Positions 35,803 to 46,551 of a DNA stretch of 64,000 nt are shown here, piece by piece. The DNA is from Ixodes scapularis (Eukaryota; Arthropoda; Arachnida; Ixodida; Ixodidae): the NCBI RefSeq assembly GCF_016920785.2, contig NW_024609839.1:23065085-23129084 (forward strand), given 5' to 3'. Every line of letters begins with the position of its first letter. Position 1 is the first letter of the stretch. A program made the translations under genes and the position numbers. Below the pieces are notes generated by a model. That model was given only the letters and a program-made list of their open reading frames with translations. It searched no databases and was not told where the DNA came from.

Positions 35803-38776
35803 ACTATACGGCTCTGCATTGCAGTAGTAGTTTTATTTGTAGTCTTTACAGTTGAATGTGAATATTTGACAGAAGTCTCTCAGGTTGGGGCGAAAGAGGG
35901 TTAAATGAATGCATTTGATCATTCGCCTTAATTCGGTGCCCATCATTTTAACGCCTACGTGGCCTTGTCCTGGGGGGTGACTGTGACTAAAATAAGAGGA
36001 TCTATGTGCTGATCACGAAAGAATATGCTAGCCATTCTAATGTAGCTCTGCCAAGTACTTGATTGTGATTTGTTTTTATTTTCAGCTACTTGGGTGCCTC
36101 AAGATCTGGAGATCCTAGTGGCCACAAGCTTGGACTCAATCTTTTTCTGTGGTCTGGCCAGGACCATGGGGGAGATAATCCCAGCAACAAGAGCATCGCA
36201 GTATCTCCCTGCCTATGACTTTCGATCAGCGTCACGACAGGGGAGTCCTCGTGCCACCAGGTGTTAGGTATGCCACTTGAAATAAGCATTTTTCTTACCT
36301 ATTACTAGAACAGCAAAAGCACTACTAAGCCTAAAATGCAAAAAAACATATTCAAATATTGGGTTGGATGGAGTTCCAATTACGAAAAGGAGTCTGCAGA
36401 TATGATTAACATGTGAACTTAAAGCCCGCGGATGTAGGTTCGACGGTGTCAGAGAAATAACTTCCCGCAGATCGCCTTGTTCGTGCTTTACCCAAACAAA
36501 TTCTTAAAATAATCATTGTGTTTCGTTGGTGTCATCAATCTTATGTCCCTACTACACCCAGCAGTCGGGACATGTGAAATATAAAAAAACAGGAACTTGC
36601 ACGTTCAGCTTAAGAAAAAAATTCAGTGCAGGCCTATATTCATGGTTCACATATGTGTAATTGCTCTTCATAATGAAGTGAAAACTGCTTAAGTTGTGGC
36701 CCACTACAGGCTTTCTATTAGTGTTAAAAAGTGTGATAGAAAACATGATTGCGCTTGGAAGATGGGGACATAGGAAGGACAGACACAACAGAGCGCTAAC
36801 ATTCAACTGATTTAATTCAAGAACCTCAGCGTAGAAACGAACGTTGTCACCGCACCACATCTCAACCAATCCGTTCTGCCACGGACCGCAAGTATGCCAA
36901 CTCCTTATCCGCCAAGTCAATTGACGCCATACTGACACAACTTGTGCCGGAACTATTTATAGTGTCAGCCTCCATAATCTCGCTAACAGTCCTATCTTTG
37001 TGCCTCTCAAGAACAGTAGACGAAGCAAATAATTGTTTGCACCCTCAGTCATGACAGTGACACGACAGATCATCACTGCGAGTGCAAACCATTATTTGCT
37101 TTGTCTACTGTTCTTGCTAGGCACAAAGATATGACTGTTAGAGAGATTATGGAGGCTGATGCTATAAATAGTTCTGGCACGTGTTGTGTCAGTGTGGCGT
37201 CAATTGACTTGGCGGATAAGGAGTTGGCGTACTTGCGGTCCGTGGCAGGGCCACGGATTGGTTGAGATGTGGTGCGGTGACGCAGTGTGTTTTTACGCTG
37301 AGGTTCTTGAATTAAATCAGTTGAAAGTTAGCACTCGGTGGTGTCTGTCCTTCCTATGTCCCCGTCTTCAAAGCTCAATTATGTTTTCTAACGTACCGTA
37401 CCAACTTGCCCAACAATCAGCACTCGTTAAAAAGTGCTATTGTGTTTTAAGCAGCTCGCACCAAATATTTTCTTGAAATACATATGTTCATGAAAATTAT
37501 TATGTAGATGTTGGCAGACAGTCATGGTGAGGCCAATCTTTAATGCCAAGTGGTCCACTTATTCAGAGTTAATTGAGTTTGTAAATATTGTAGGTCGCAA
37601 ATTAAATTTTTATGGTATGCAATGGGCACAATCATCCGTAATGACTAGCTCTACCTAGGGGAACTTCATACGTTTACTACGGCAAGATGGTTTCGAAAAA
37701 CAAAGTATTTAGTTTATTCAACTCCTGCACTAACCTTGTCTTTAGAAACTTTTTATATTCTTTGCGATGCTGAGATAAGATTCTGGAAATAGTTTTTCTA
37801 GAACTACTCTAGATATTTCCAGTTCATCATTTTTCTCGCAAAGCATTCGAAAGAGCCAAACCCTGTAATGTACGGAGGGAATTCACAGAATGATGCGACT
37901 GACAGTTTGGAACATTCGGCACTGTAACAGTAATAATGACATGTCACTTATGTAATGCTCATTATCGCAGATCAAACTGCTTTTTCCGTCTACACTCATT
38001 TTCAGTAGACTCATCCAGCGAACTTCCACCTGAGACTGCAGCGCTGGGTTCTGCAAAGTAATTTGAATGAATAATGATGCAACAGGTTTCTTTGAGCGTG
38101 CGTCTAACACATATTCTTTATATTGAATCTGCTAACTGTATTCATGACCATGTCCATAATTGTATCCACATTCCAGCTTATTTTTATTTTGACATTTGAG
38201 TTTTCCTCAGTACTTTTCTCAACATCTGTGCTTGTTGAACCGTACTCAAGTCCATACATCTTGTCTTTCGCTATTACATTAATATATAAAACTGTTGATG
38301 CCGAGTGAGAATTCAAGGTACCGAATCTGTCGTGCGAGCTAAATAAGAACCAATAAAAAGCTATACAAAGGAAATTTTGTTAAAGGAGGCTGTATGGGCA
38401 TTAGAATAGCACATGCCATGCTAAAAAAAACAAAATACAAATTCTTGTTAGGTATGCAAGGATGACAGTGTTGTGCTGTTTCTGATGTGTCACAAAAAAC
38501 AAAAAAAATCAGTGCCATACAGTGTTCCTTATGGAAGTACAAACTGTTGAATTCAAAGCCCAGAAGTTTTATTCAAGAATGTTCCTCAATACAAATGTAT
38601 TTTGAGATCTGAGCCACTGACTGATACATGACTATGTGGCAAACATTCATTTTTATGTGCATTATAGTTTACTAGGTCTAGTCTGCATTGATTTATTGCA
38701 TTCATGCTGAAACTGGGACGGGTTCTCTGGGTATGAATAAAGAGATAAACATTTCTTGATATCAAAACATATTGAA
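35803..38776 (+). repeat. Internal tandem duplication in copy B, second unit
   Basis: It repeats 33446-35802 with a 692-bp PLE-derived insertion (36734-37425). The junction at 35802/35803 reads GAGAACAGA|CTATACGG, joining the unit end to the unit start. Confidence 0.85.
36734..37425. mobile_element. Inverted-dimer Penelope-like insertion with 11-bp TSD
   Basis: It is flanked by GTTAAAAAGTG on both sides (36723-36733 and 37426-37436); the first duplication unit shows the empty site. The two halves are near-perfect reverse complements about 325 bp long. Each half, read outward, encodes the end of a PLE GIY-YIG endonuclease: FASSTVLERHKDRTVSEIME, then SIDLADKELAYLRSV-stop (best seen in the C copy, 46250-46425). 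Two 3' fragments joined head to head are typical of aberrant target-primed reverse transcription. The same insertion is at 45860-46551 in C and absent in A. Confidence 0.8.
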
Positions 38777-40887
38777 CGGACAAAAGGAAGGATCTGAGAA
38801 CGGTATCTTAGATTCTCTTCTTTTTCTTACAGTATATCTAATGTTCACTTTATTTTACCTGATGCATTTAGTTTTTAGCGCAGCTGTTAGCACCCGTTTC
38901 CGCGTTTCGCGGCGTCGCTGTCGGCGTAACCGTTTAACTAAACTTGGCAGGAAATTGAATTAATGTTGCGGTGATGTGACGTTAATATTTCCGCTAAGTC
39001 TAGCTGAGAAACTGAATGTTTTTATGGATGACGTGACACGGTCATGCGACGTCATTTTCCCCGCTACTTTTAGCGGAAAAACTGCATTTGTGTTGAGGTT
39101 ATGTGACATCAATTTCCGCGCTAAATTTATTGGGAAACTTAACCCGCTAAATTTAGTGGGGAAATTTCCCCCTAAATCGGAGGGAGCAGAAGAGGAGGAG
39201 GGGAGGGGAAGGAGGGGCATACCCTCCCATCTTCCTCTTCGAGAGCTGTACTGTATTTTCTCATTACAGAGAATCGTAAACGTCTCATATTTCATCTCAT
39301 GTTTTTTCAACTTTTATATTGCAGGTGCGCTTGCAGCACAAATCTGGGTTGTGCTGATCCTCTACGCACAAGTTAGGAACTCCTGAGTGACAAGAGTGGG
39401 AGTTTGGTCTGACAGCTCAAGGGACACCATTGTTCAGTATTGAATTTTTAATTATCTTCTTTTGAGCAAAGTTAAGCTTTGCTGCATGCAGTTCTTCTAA
39501 AAATAAATACCTGCAACCAAATTTACCAGGTCACGACATTTTGCCTCTGCTCTTAGTGCTCCTGGTGAGCCTCAGATAAGAGCTTACTGGTGTGCAAACA
39601 TCATAATTGTTTGAAACCACTCACTGATGTAGAGACTCATTGACATCCGGCATTCCAATGAAACGCTGGATATCCACAAGTCTTTCTTGAACAATGCAAG
39701 CGAGAAAGGAAGCATACAATCATATTGTATTGGGGGACATTCTACAGAGTGTTTTTTTTGTATATTTTACAGATTTTTAAAAAAAAGCTGTAAAAGCTAC
39801 ATTTACGCAGTCTGTACACGTGAGTTATATGGCCAGGGCGGCATAGTATAAAAGGCTAATTTGTAATGATCAGTCGGCTTATTACAGAGATGTGCCAGAC
39901 TTCTTTCAGAAAACTAGGTGGAGGTTCATTCTAGCGTAGTTTTATCCCGCAAACCTAAATATCCCGTTCGTTTTCCACAAAGATATAACTAAACGTGAGA
40001 AAACACAAAAAAAACCTACCAATAGTGACATCGTAAGAAGACCTTTCGGCCGCCAAGCGTTTGTCGCTTAAGGGCCGCGCGTCCAATCGCAAGTTTTCTA
40101 GGTATATTCTCCCGCATTGGCACCAGTCGTGACACATTTTACTGCCCTTTTAAAAAATGACATGTGCGTGCATAGCTTTGATAGGCGCTGAAGATGCGTG
40201 AGCAAAGATTTCGAAAGCTGCTTTTGTGACGTCACTCTCTAGGGAAGGGCTTTCACAGCGCTTTAAAAATGAATCTATGCAGCCTCGATTCATCAAGTTT
40301 CTAAATAATTTTGATATTTGAGATTCTGGAGGTCAAATGAAGTTTTAAAAGTGTTTTCTCAAATACAAAACCGCTTCAGCCTCTCTTTAAGTATAGTATG
40401 TTCCTGAAATTTTTAATCGGTGAAAATGGACCGATGATTCCAATTACAAACTTGCTAAGCGTCATCAAAACACACTAAATCAACTTTCTTTGTGAAGATA
40501 TAAGACAAGAGCAGCATTTTATGGTGTTCTAAAAAAATGGTCAATTTGGACGCGTTTCCAGACTTCGGTTTCTTACCAGAGCGCATCTTTGCACCTACGG
40601 TCCTGCTGCCCGGTGGCCGCAGTGCGAAGCCGCCCCCTCGCCTCCCTCGTAGGATGGAGGGAAGCAAGGCGCACGTGTGTTGCGCGTCTAAGCCCCTGGG
40701 GAACAGGACCGTGGGCGCAAAGATGAGCTCTGATAAGAAACTGAAACCTAGAAACTCGTCCAAATAAAGCATTTTTATAGAACGCGTAAAATGCTACCCC
40801 TGCATTATATCCTTCTAAAAAGAGTTGATTTTGTGGTTTTCGGTGACTCAGCAAGTTTCCAATAGAAACCATAGTTTCATTTTCACT

Positions 40888-41379
40888 AATTAAAAAGTTA
40901 ATTAACAAATTGTATTTAATTATCTGACTGATCGTTACGACTAGGTCCCTATACTACGTACGCCTGGCCATATAACTCGCCTGCACAAATCGCATTAATT
41001 TAGCTTTCACGACCTTTCTAAACATATATGTAAAGCTTAAAACTAGATTGCCGTGTACAACAGTGAAAAGGCGAAACCACCATGTTGGAGCCATATGGCT
41101 CCAACATGCCGGTATCGCCTTTTCGCTGGTATAGGATGTCCCATATTACGTTATCCATGTATGGTTCCGTCCGCCTACGTGGTTCCGCCATAATCCACTA
41201 CGCCGGTATAGGACGTCCCATAATACGACACGCTTGTATGGTTCCGCCTACCTGTATCGTTCCGCCGTAATCCACTATACTGGAGCTGCCTTTTCGCTTG
41301 TATAGGATGTCCCATATTACGGTTACGATTGTATGAGCCTTTTCCATCATCTTTCCATCATCGATATTTTCCAACAGGG
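40888..41379 (+). repeat. Right subterminal repeat module of copy B
   Basis: It includes the palindrome CATGTTGGAGCCATATGG with its mirror half (41085-41112), three copies of a motif like TATAGGATGTCCCATATTAC and alternating GTTCCGCC-containing repeats, ending in TTTTCCAACAGGG. Homologous modules are at 41382-41871 (end of A) and 41897-42390 (C). The left end has related pieces (GGAGATACCGGCA, GGACCACCGGTATAAC), so these may be transposase-binding sites. That is inferred. Confidence 0.7.
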
Positions 41380-41381
41380 TA
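41380..41381. repeat. TA target-site duplication of copy B, right
   Basis: Partner of 26488-26489. Confidence 0.85.
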
Positions 41382-41871
41382 ATTAAAAAGTTAATTAAGA
41401 AATTGTATTTAATTATCTGACTGATTGTTACGATTAGGTCCCTATACTATGTACGCCTGGCCGTATAACTCGCCTGCACAAACCACATTAATTTAGCTTT
41501 CACGAACTTTCTAAACATATATGTAAAGCTTAAAACTAAATTGCCCTGTACAACAGTGAAAAGGCGAAACCAGCATGTTAAAGCCATATGGCTCCACCAT
41601 GCTGGTATCGCCTTTTTGCTGGTATAGGATGTCCCATATTACGTTACGCATGTATGGTTCCGTCCGCGTACATGGTTCCGTCATAATCCGCTACGCTGGT
41701 CTAGGATGTCCCATAATACGACACGCTCGTATGGTTCCGCCTCCTGTATCATTCCGCCGTAATCCACTATACTGGAGCCGAGGTTTCGCTTGTATAGGAT
41801 GTCCCATATTACGGTTACGCTTGTATGAGCCTTTTCCATCATCTTTCCATCATCGAAATTTTCCAACAGGG
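41382..41871 (+). mobile_element. Giant TIR element, copy A, detached 3' end
   Basis: It begins ATTAAAAAGTTAATTAAG and ends TTTTCCAACAGGG, matching the last 490 bp of B. In B these bases follow ...TTTTCACTA, and copy A's main part stops at exactly ...TTTTCACTA (26489). It is therefore the end of A, displaced 14.9 kb by insertion of B. Confidence 0.85.
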
Positions 41872-41896
41872 ATGGGTTCCAAATGAATGCTGCATA
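41872..41896 (-). other. LINE island between copies A and C (with TA duplication)
   Basis: These bases match neither giant copy. On the minus strand, joined to CTTGAG at 56990 upstream and CATTAAAG (13921-13928) downstream, they complete a LINE ORF2 frame reading LEYAAFIWNPYIK, the conserved region after the RT domain. 41895-41896 is the TA duplication of copy C. Confidence 0.85.
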
Positions 41897-42029
41897 CCCT
41901 GTTGGAAAATATCGATGATGGAAAGATGATGGAAAAGGCTCATACAAGCGTAACCGTAATATGCGACATCCTATACAAGCGAAAAGGCAGCTCCAGTATA
42001 GTGGATTACGGCGGAACGATACAGGTAGG

Positions 42030-42390
42030 CGGAACCATACAAGCGTGTCGTATTATGGGACGTCCTATACCGGCGTAGTGGATTATGGCGGAACCACGTA
42101 GGCGGACGGAACCATACATCGATAACGTAATATGGGACATCCTATACCAGCGAAAAGGCGATACCGGCATGTTGGAGCCATATGGCTCCAACATGGTGGT
42201 TTCGCCTTTTCACTGTTGTACACGGCAATTTAGTTTTAAGCTTTACATATATGTTTAGAAAGGTCGTGAAAGCTAAATTAATGCGATTTGTGCAGGCGAG
42301 TTATATGGCCAGGCGTACGTAGTATAGGGACCTAGTCGTAACGATCAGTGAGATAATTAAATACAATTTGTTAATTAACTTTTTAATTAG
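42030..42390. repeat. Subterminal repeats of copy C
   Basis: Mirror image of 40888-41250, with the 28-bp perfect palindrome centred near 42181 and the TATAGGATGTCC family of repeats on the opposite strand. Confidence 0.65.
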
Positions 42391-45300
42391 TGAAAATGAA
42401 ACTATGGTTTCTATTGGAAACTTGCTGAGTCACTGAAAACCACAAAATCAACTCTTTTTAGAAGGATATAATGCAGGGGTAGCATTTTACGCGTTCTGTA
42501 AAAATGCTTTATTTGGACGAGTTTCTAGGTTTCAGTTTCTTATCAGAGCTCATCTTTGCGCCCACGGTCCTGTTCCCCAGGGGCTTAGACGCGCAACACA
42601 CGTGCGCCTTGCTTCCCTCCATCCTACGAGGGAGGCGAGGGGGCGGCTTCGCACTGCGGCCACCGGGCAGCAGGACCGTAGGTGCAAAGATGCGCTCTGG
42701 TAAGAAACCGAAGTCGGGAAACGCGTCCAAATTGACCATTTTTTTAGAACACCATAAAATGCTGCTCTTGTCTTATATCTTCACAAAGAAAATTGATTTA
42801 GTGTGTTTTGATGATGCTTAGAAGTTTCCAATTGGAACCATGGGTCTATTTTCACTGATTAAAAATTTCAGGAACATACTATACTTAGAGAGTGGCTGAA
42901 GCGGTTTTGTATTTGAGAACACACTTTTAAATCTTCTTCATTTGACCTCCAGAATCTCAAATATCAAAATTATTTGCCAATTTAATTAATCGAGGCTGCA
43001 TAGAGTCATTTTTAAAGCGCTTTGAAAGCACTTCCCTAGAGAGCGACGTCACAAGAGCAGCTTTCAAAATCTTTGTTCACGCATCTTCAGCGCCTATGAA
43101 AGCTATGCACGCACATGCTATTTTTTAAAGGGGCAGAAAAATGTGTCACGACTGGTGCCAATGCGGGAGAATATACCTAGAAAACTTGCGACTGGACGCG
43201 CGGCCCTTAAGCGACACACACTTGGCGGCTGAAAGGTCTTCTTACGATGTCACTATTGGTAGGATGTTTTTTTTTGTGTTTTCTCACGTTTAGTTATATC
43301 TTTGTGGAAAACGAACGGGATATTCAGATTCGCGGGATAAAACCACGCGAGAATGAACCTCCATCTAGTTTTCTGAAAGAAGTCTGGCACATCTCTGTAA
43401 TAAGCCGACTGATCATTACAAATTAGCCTTTTATACCATGCCGCCCTGGCCATATAACTCACATGTACAGACTGCGCAAATGTAGCTTTTACAGCTTTTT
43501 TTTTTTTAAATCTGTAAAATATACAAAAAAACACTCTGTAGAATGTCCCCCAATACAATATGATTGTATGCTTCCTTTCTCGCTTGCATTGTTCAAGAAA
43601 GACTTGTGGATATCCAGCGTTTCATTGGAATGCCGGATGTCAATGAGTCTCTACATCAGTGAGTGGTTTCAAACAATTATGATGTTTGCACACCAGTAAG
43701 CTCTTATCTGAGGCTCACCAGGAGCACTAAGAGCAGAGGCAAAATGTCGTGACCTGGTAAATTTGGTTGCAGGTATTTATTTTTAGAAGAACTGCATGCA
43801 GCAAAGCTTAACTTTGCTCAAAAGAAGATAATTAAAAATTCAATACTGAACAATGGTGTCCCTTGAGCTGTCAGACCAAACTCCCACTCTTGTCACTCAG
43901 GAGTTCCTAACTTGTGCGTAGAGGATCAGCACAACCCAGATTTGTGCTGCAAGCGCACCTGCAATATAAAAGTTGAAAAAACATGAGATGAAATATGAGA
44001 CGTTTACAATTCTCTGTAATGAGAAAATACAGTACAGCTCTCGAAGAGGAAGATGGGAGGGTATGCCCCTCCTTCCCCTCCCCTCCTCCTCTTCTGCTCC
44101 CTCCGATTTAGGGGGAAATTTCCCCACTAAATTTAGCGGGTTAAGTTTCCCAATAAATTTAGCGCGGAAATTGATGTCACATAACCTCAACACAAATGCA
44201 GTTTTTCCGCTAAAAGTAGCGGGGAAAATGACGTCGCATGACCGTGGCACGTCATCCATAAAAACATTCAGTTTCTCAGCTAGACTTAGCGGAAATATTA
44301 ACGTCACATCACCACAACATTAATTCAATTTCCTGCCAAGTTTAGTTAAACGGTTACGCCGACAGCGACGCCGCGAAACGCGGAAACGGGTGCTAACAGC
44401 TGCGCTAAAAACTAAATGCATCAGGTGAAATAAAGTGAACATTAGATATACTGTAAGAAAAAGAAGAGAATCTAAGATACCGTTCTCAGATCCTTCCTTT
44501 TGTCCGTTCTCAAATGTTTTGATATCAAGAAATGTTTATCTCTTTATTCATACCCAGAGAACCCGTCCCAGTTTCAGCATGAATGCAATAAATCAATGCA
44601 GACTAGACCTAGTAAACTATAATGCACATAAAAATGAATGTTTGCCACATAGTCATGTATCAGTCAGTGGCTCAGATCTCAAAATACATTTGTATTGAGG
44701 AACATTCCTGAATAAAACTTCTGGGCTTCGAATTCAACAGTTTGTACTTCCATAAGGAACACTGTATGGCACTGATTTTTTTTTGTTTTTTGTGACACAT
44801 CAGAAACAGCACAACACTGTCATCCTTGCATACCTAACAAGAATTTGTATTTTTCTTTTTTTTAGCATGGCATGTGCTATTCTAATGCCCATACAGCCTC
44901 CTTTAACAAAATTTCCTTTGTATAGCTTTTTATTGGTTCTTATTTAGCTCGCACGACAGATTCGGTACCTTGAATTCTCACTCGGCATCAACAGTTTTAT
45001 ATATTAATGTAATAGCGAAAGACAAGATGTATGGACTTGAGTACGGTTCAACAAGCACAGATGTTGAGAAAAGTACTGAGGAAAACTCAAATGTCAAAAT
45101 AAAAATAAGCTGGAATGTGGATACAATTATGGACATGGTCATGAATACAGTTAGCAGATTCAATATAAAGAATATGTGTTAGGCGCACGCTCAAAGAAAC
45201 CTGTTGCATCATTATTCATTCAAATTACTTTGCAGAACCCAGCGCTGCAGTCTCAGGTGGAAGTTCGCTGGATGAGTCTACTGAAAATGAGTGTAGACGG

Positions 45301-45859
45301 AAAAAGCAGTTTGATCTGCGATAATGAGCATTACATAAGAGACATGTCATTATTACTGTTACAATGCCGAATGTTCCAAACTGTCAGTCGCATCATTCTG
45401 TGAATTCCCTCCGTACATTACAGGGTTTGGCTCTTTCGAATGCTTTGCGAGAAAAATGATGAACTGGAAATATCTAGAGTAGTTCTAGAAAAACTATTTC
45501 CAGAATCTTATCTCAGCATCGCAAAGAATATAAAAAGTTTCTAAAGACAAGGTTAGTGCAGGAGTTGAATAAACTAAATACTTTGTTTTTCGAAACCATC
45601 TTGCCGTAGTAAACGTATGAAGTTCCCCTAGGTAGAGCTAGTCATTACGGATGATTGTGCCCATTGCATACCATAAAAATTTAATTTGCGACCTACAATA
45701 TTTACAAACTCAATTAACTCTGAATAAGTGGACCACTTGGCATTAAAGATTGGCCTCACCATGACTGTCTGCCAACATCTAATAATAATTTTCATGAACC
45801 TATGTATTTCAAGAAAATATTTGGTGCGAGCTGCTTAAAACACAATAGCACTTTTTAAC

Positions 45860-46551
45860 GAGTGCTGATTGTTGGGCAAGTTGGTACGGTACGTTAGAAA
45901 ACATAATTGCGCTTTGAAGACGGGGACATAGGAAGGACAGACACCACCGAGTGCTAACTTTCAACTGATTTAATTCAAGAACCTCAGCGTAAAAACACAC
46001 TGCGTCACCGCACCACATCTCAACCAATCCGTGGCCCTGCCACGGACCGCAAGTACGCCAACTCCTTATCCGCCAAGTCAATTGACGCCACACTGACACA
46101 ACACGTGTCAGAACTATTTATAGCATCAGCCTCCATAATCTCTCTAACAGTCATATCTTTGTGCCTAGCAAGAACAGTAGACAAAGCAAATAATGGTTTG
46201 CACTCGCAGTGATGATCTGTCGTGTCACTGTCATGACTGAGGGTGCAAACAATTATTTGCTTCGTCTACTGTTCTTGAGAGGCACAAAGATAGGACTGTT
46301 AGCGAGATTATGGAGGCTGACACTATAAATAGTTTTGGCACAAGTTGTGTCAGTATGGCGTCAATTGACTTGGCGGATAAGGAGTTGGCATACTTGCGGT
46401 CCGTGGCAGAACGGATTGGTTGAGATGTGGTGCGGTGACAAAGTTCGTTTCTACGCTGAGGTTCTTGAATTAAATCAGTTGAATGTTAGCGCTCTGTTGA
46501 GTCTGTCCTTCCTATGTCCCCATCTTCCAAGCGCAATCATGTTTTCTATCA
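45860..46551. mobile_element. Inverted-dimer Penelope-like insertion in copy C
   Basis: Mirror copy of 36734-37425. The right half, read on the plus strand (about 46240-46430), preserves the clearest frame for the endonuclease C-terminus. Inherited from the common ancestor of B and C. Confidence 0.75.

Larger units (their letters stand above)
26490..41379 (+). mobile_element. Giant TIR element, copy B (14.9 kb, complete)
   Basis: It runs from CCCTATTGGAAAAACG to ATATTTTCCAACAGGG, flanked by TA on each side, inserted into copy A at CAC|TA|ATTAAAAAG. The shared terminal inverted repeat is short (CCCTRTTGGAAAA). Order of parts: left subterminal region, CpG-rich block (26990-28155), pogo-like element (28659-29428), exon-like segments, tandem duplication (33446-38776) with a PLE insertion, GGA-rich element, foldback module, right subterminal repeats (40888-41379). 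No transposase, integrase or polymerase gene is recognised. TA duplication suggests Tc1/mariner-like or ISL2EU-like mobilisation in trans, but the superfamily is undetermined. Confidence 0.85.

Noticed and set aside
26490..41379. A Maverick/Polinton or viral-type giant element
   Set aside because: No DNA polymerase B, integrase, packaging ATPase or capsid motif is seen, the duplication is 2 bp rather than 6 bp, and the TIR is very short.
40888..41871. A local 490-bp tandem duplication
   Set aside because: Better explained as the end of B followed by the displaced end of A; both ends carry the element terminus.
41082..42194. CRISPR-like array of short palindromic repeats
   Set aside because: Repeats are divergent, irregularly spaced and part of transposon ends in a eukaryotic genome.
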